A DNA stretch of 64,000 bases, taken from NCBI GenBank assembly GCA_964439265.1, contig CAYTOA010000018.1, positions 8,216 to 72,215 on the forward strand, read 5' to 3'. The stretch is from JAGVPT01 sp964439265 (GTDB lineage: Bacteria > Bacteroidota > Ignavibacteria > UBA10030 > UBA8401). Positions 63,188-64,000 of the stretch are shown here, one piece after another. The notes under the pieces were generated by a model. The model had not been told where the DNA came from and did no database searches. It saw only the letters and a program-made list of their open reading frames with translations. The position numbers were made by a program, and so were the translations under genes. Numbering within the stretch: the first letter of the stretch is position 1; each line of letters begins with the position of its first letter.

Positions 63188-63292
63188 CACATCTAACTTT
63201 ACCCTGAGCAGCACGGTCCGGTTGCTTCTAACCATTCGATTCGACTTAAGTTCCCAACCCCGCCCCTCTTCACTGCACCTCATCGTTGAAAA

Positions 63293-63328
63293 GGGATTAA
63301 CTCTTTATCCATCCTTTCGGGCTATTCC
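63293..63328 (+). promoter_or_regulatory. Conserved upstream motif, copy f
   Basis: Blocks GGGATTAACTCTTTATCC, ATCCTTTC and GGGCTATTCC, nearly identical to copy e. The next supported gene starts at 63642, 314 nt downstream, a longer distance than for other copies. The gap 63188-63641 otherwise contains no gene I can support. Confidence 0.65.
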
Positions 63329-63641
63329 AGGTAAAATAAACTATTAACAAATTAGTACGTTTGATGCCAATGGGCGCACCGCCCGAACTGTGAATGGGTG
63401 CGGCCATTTGTGATGCGTGTTTCTTGTCTTCCGCCTGCATTGTTCAGTGAAGGCTCAACTCACAGACCAACGTGCATGAAATTGAAAAAGAGGCACTGGC
63501 CTCAGAAGAAGGATAGGGCGAATTGTACATGAAATCCGGGAGAGACCTTGCCACAAATCATGTGGAGTGCAGTTCGCTGCGCTGTCAGTTTTCCAAAAAT
63601 TCGTCTGCTCCTGTTGGCAGCACATCTTTCTTTCATATTGC

Positions 63642-64000
63642 TTGAATACCAAACGGTTAAAGCCCATTTACCAAATGCTTCTCACCATCATCTTGATGAG
63701 CGGTGTGCCTGGATCCCTCATGGCTCAGAATAAATACGTTGCGCATGACGACTCCGGCGAAACTGTTGTCCAGGCGGTGAAAGACTACTCGGAGGAGAAT
63801 AATCTTCTTTCAAAGCTCGTAAAGTCAGTTCTGGTTCAAGATGATGAACTACTGCATACTATTGCACCCGATCCCGACAGGAAAAAAATAAGGCAATATA
63901 CCGGAAAATTCATCAGGAACATCGATATTGAAGTTCTCGACGCGTTTGGCGGGTCTGTCGATCATCCAAAAGATTCTGTCCGCAGTTGGCTGGAAGAGAC
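63642..64000 (+). CDS. Exported protein, 3' end outside the window
   Basis: Reading from TTG 63642 gives MNTKRLKPIYQMLLTIILMS then GVPGSLMAQNKYVAHDD, a good signal peptide with a cleavage site after LMAQ; ATG 63675 would give a shorter signal peptide. The visible mature part is soluble and helical: DSGETVVQAVKDYSEENNLL, KLVKSVLVQDDELLHTIAPD, RKKIRQYTGKFIRNIDIEVL, DAFGGSVDHPKDSVRSWLEE. The pattern hints at an outer-membrane secretion or porin plug region but I do not recognise a family. The gene runs off the window end without a stop. Confidence 0.55.
   Translation, partial: MNTKRLKPIYQMLLTIILMSGVPGSLMAQNKYVAHDDSGETVVQAVKDYSEENNLLSKLVKSVLVQDDELLHTIAPDPDRKKIRQYTGKFIRNIDIEVLDAFGGSVDHPKDSVRSWLEE

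Noticed and set aside
1..64000. CRISPR arrays, tRNA or rRNA genes, integrase or transposase genes
   Set aside because: Looked for regular direct repeats, tRNA T-arm patterns and transposase-like proteins; none seen. A covariance-model search would settle the RNA genes.

Overview
The window looks like a chromosomal segment of a Gram-negative bacterium of the FCB group, most likely Bacteroidota in the wide sense (Ignavibacteria or Kryptonia-like, moderate GC). This is inference from gene content: a lipidated TamA-type outer-membrane protein paired with TamB, many lipoproteins and small beta-barrel proteins with N-terminal signal peptides, KaiB/KaiC without KaiA, and small acidic or Lys-rich stress proteins. 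No rRNA, tRNA, CRISPR array, prophage or transposase gene was seen.

Layout. 1-11.1 kb is a carbon-flow block: glycogen/alpha-glucan phosphorylase (cut by the window start), a HAD phosphatase, acetate kinase, a YHS-domain protein, phosphoketolase, then gnd-pgl-zwf. Together they would turn stored glucan into pentose phosphate, NADPH and acetyl phosphate, with ATP recovered by AckA. 11.1-19.4 kb holds a plasma-membrane-type P-ATPase, a small outer-membrane barrel, a tandem pair of exported anchored proteins, a lipoprotein with caspase-fold motifs, YihY, YtxH and a tiny membrane protein. 19.7-27 kb is the tamB-tamL envelope pair. 27.3-38 kb is stress-related: CbpA, Dps, two overlapping hybrid kinase genes, a PRC-barrel protein, a BON-domain protein and small charged proteins. 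38.2-43 kb has kaiC-kaiB and an Mla-type lipid transport set (mlaE, mlaF, mlaD). 46.5-58.4 kb on the minus strand is a dense signalling block (three stand-alone receivers, three sensor kinases including one with nine PAS domains) wrapped around a PilB/GspE-type ATPase, a zinc-ribbon protein and a pilin-like gene with an in-frame amber codon. The right end has a B12-dependent radical SAM enzyme, an alpha/beta hydrolase, a NarL-type regulator with a textbook sigma70-like promoter, and a truncated exported protein.

The most notable non-coding signal is a roughly 35-nt motif present eight times in intergenic DNA. Seven copies read toward the next gene in the same direction, and four of them end 161-169 nt before the start codon. 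It precedes the outer-membrane barrel, cbpA, an exported protein, the PRC-barrel gene, the nine-PAS kinase, a small minus-strand gene and the last gene of the window. It looks like an operator or promoter element of a stress regulon. A second repeat family is a MITE-like element (three copies, 170-367 bp) with terminal inverted repeats.

Several intergenic stretches hold gene debris: the tail of a CBS domain, the head of a VOC/glyoxalase protein and the tail of a class III nucleotide cyclase. With one frameshifted gene and one amber-interrupted gene, this points to ongoing local gene loss, or to a few consensus errors.
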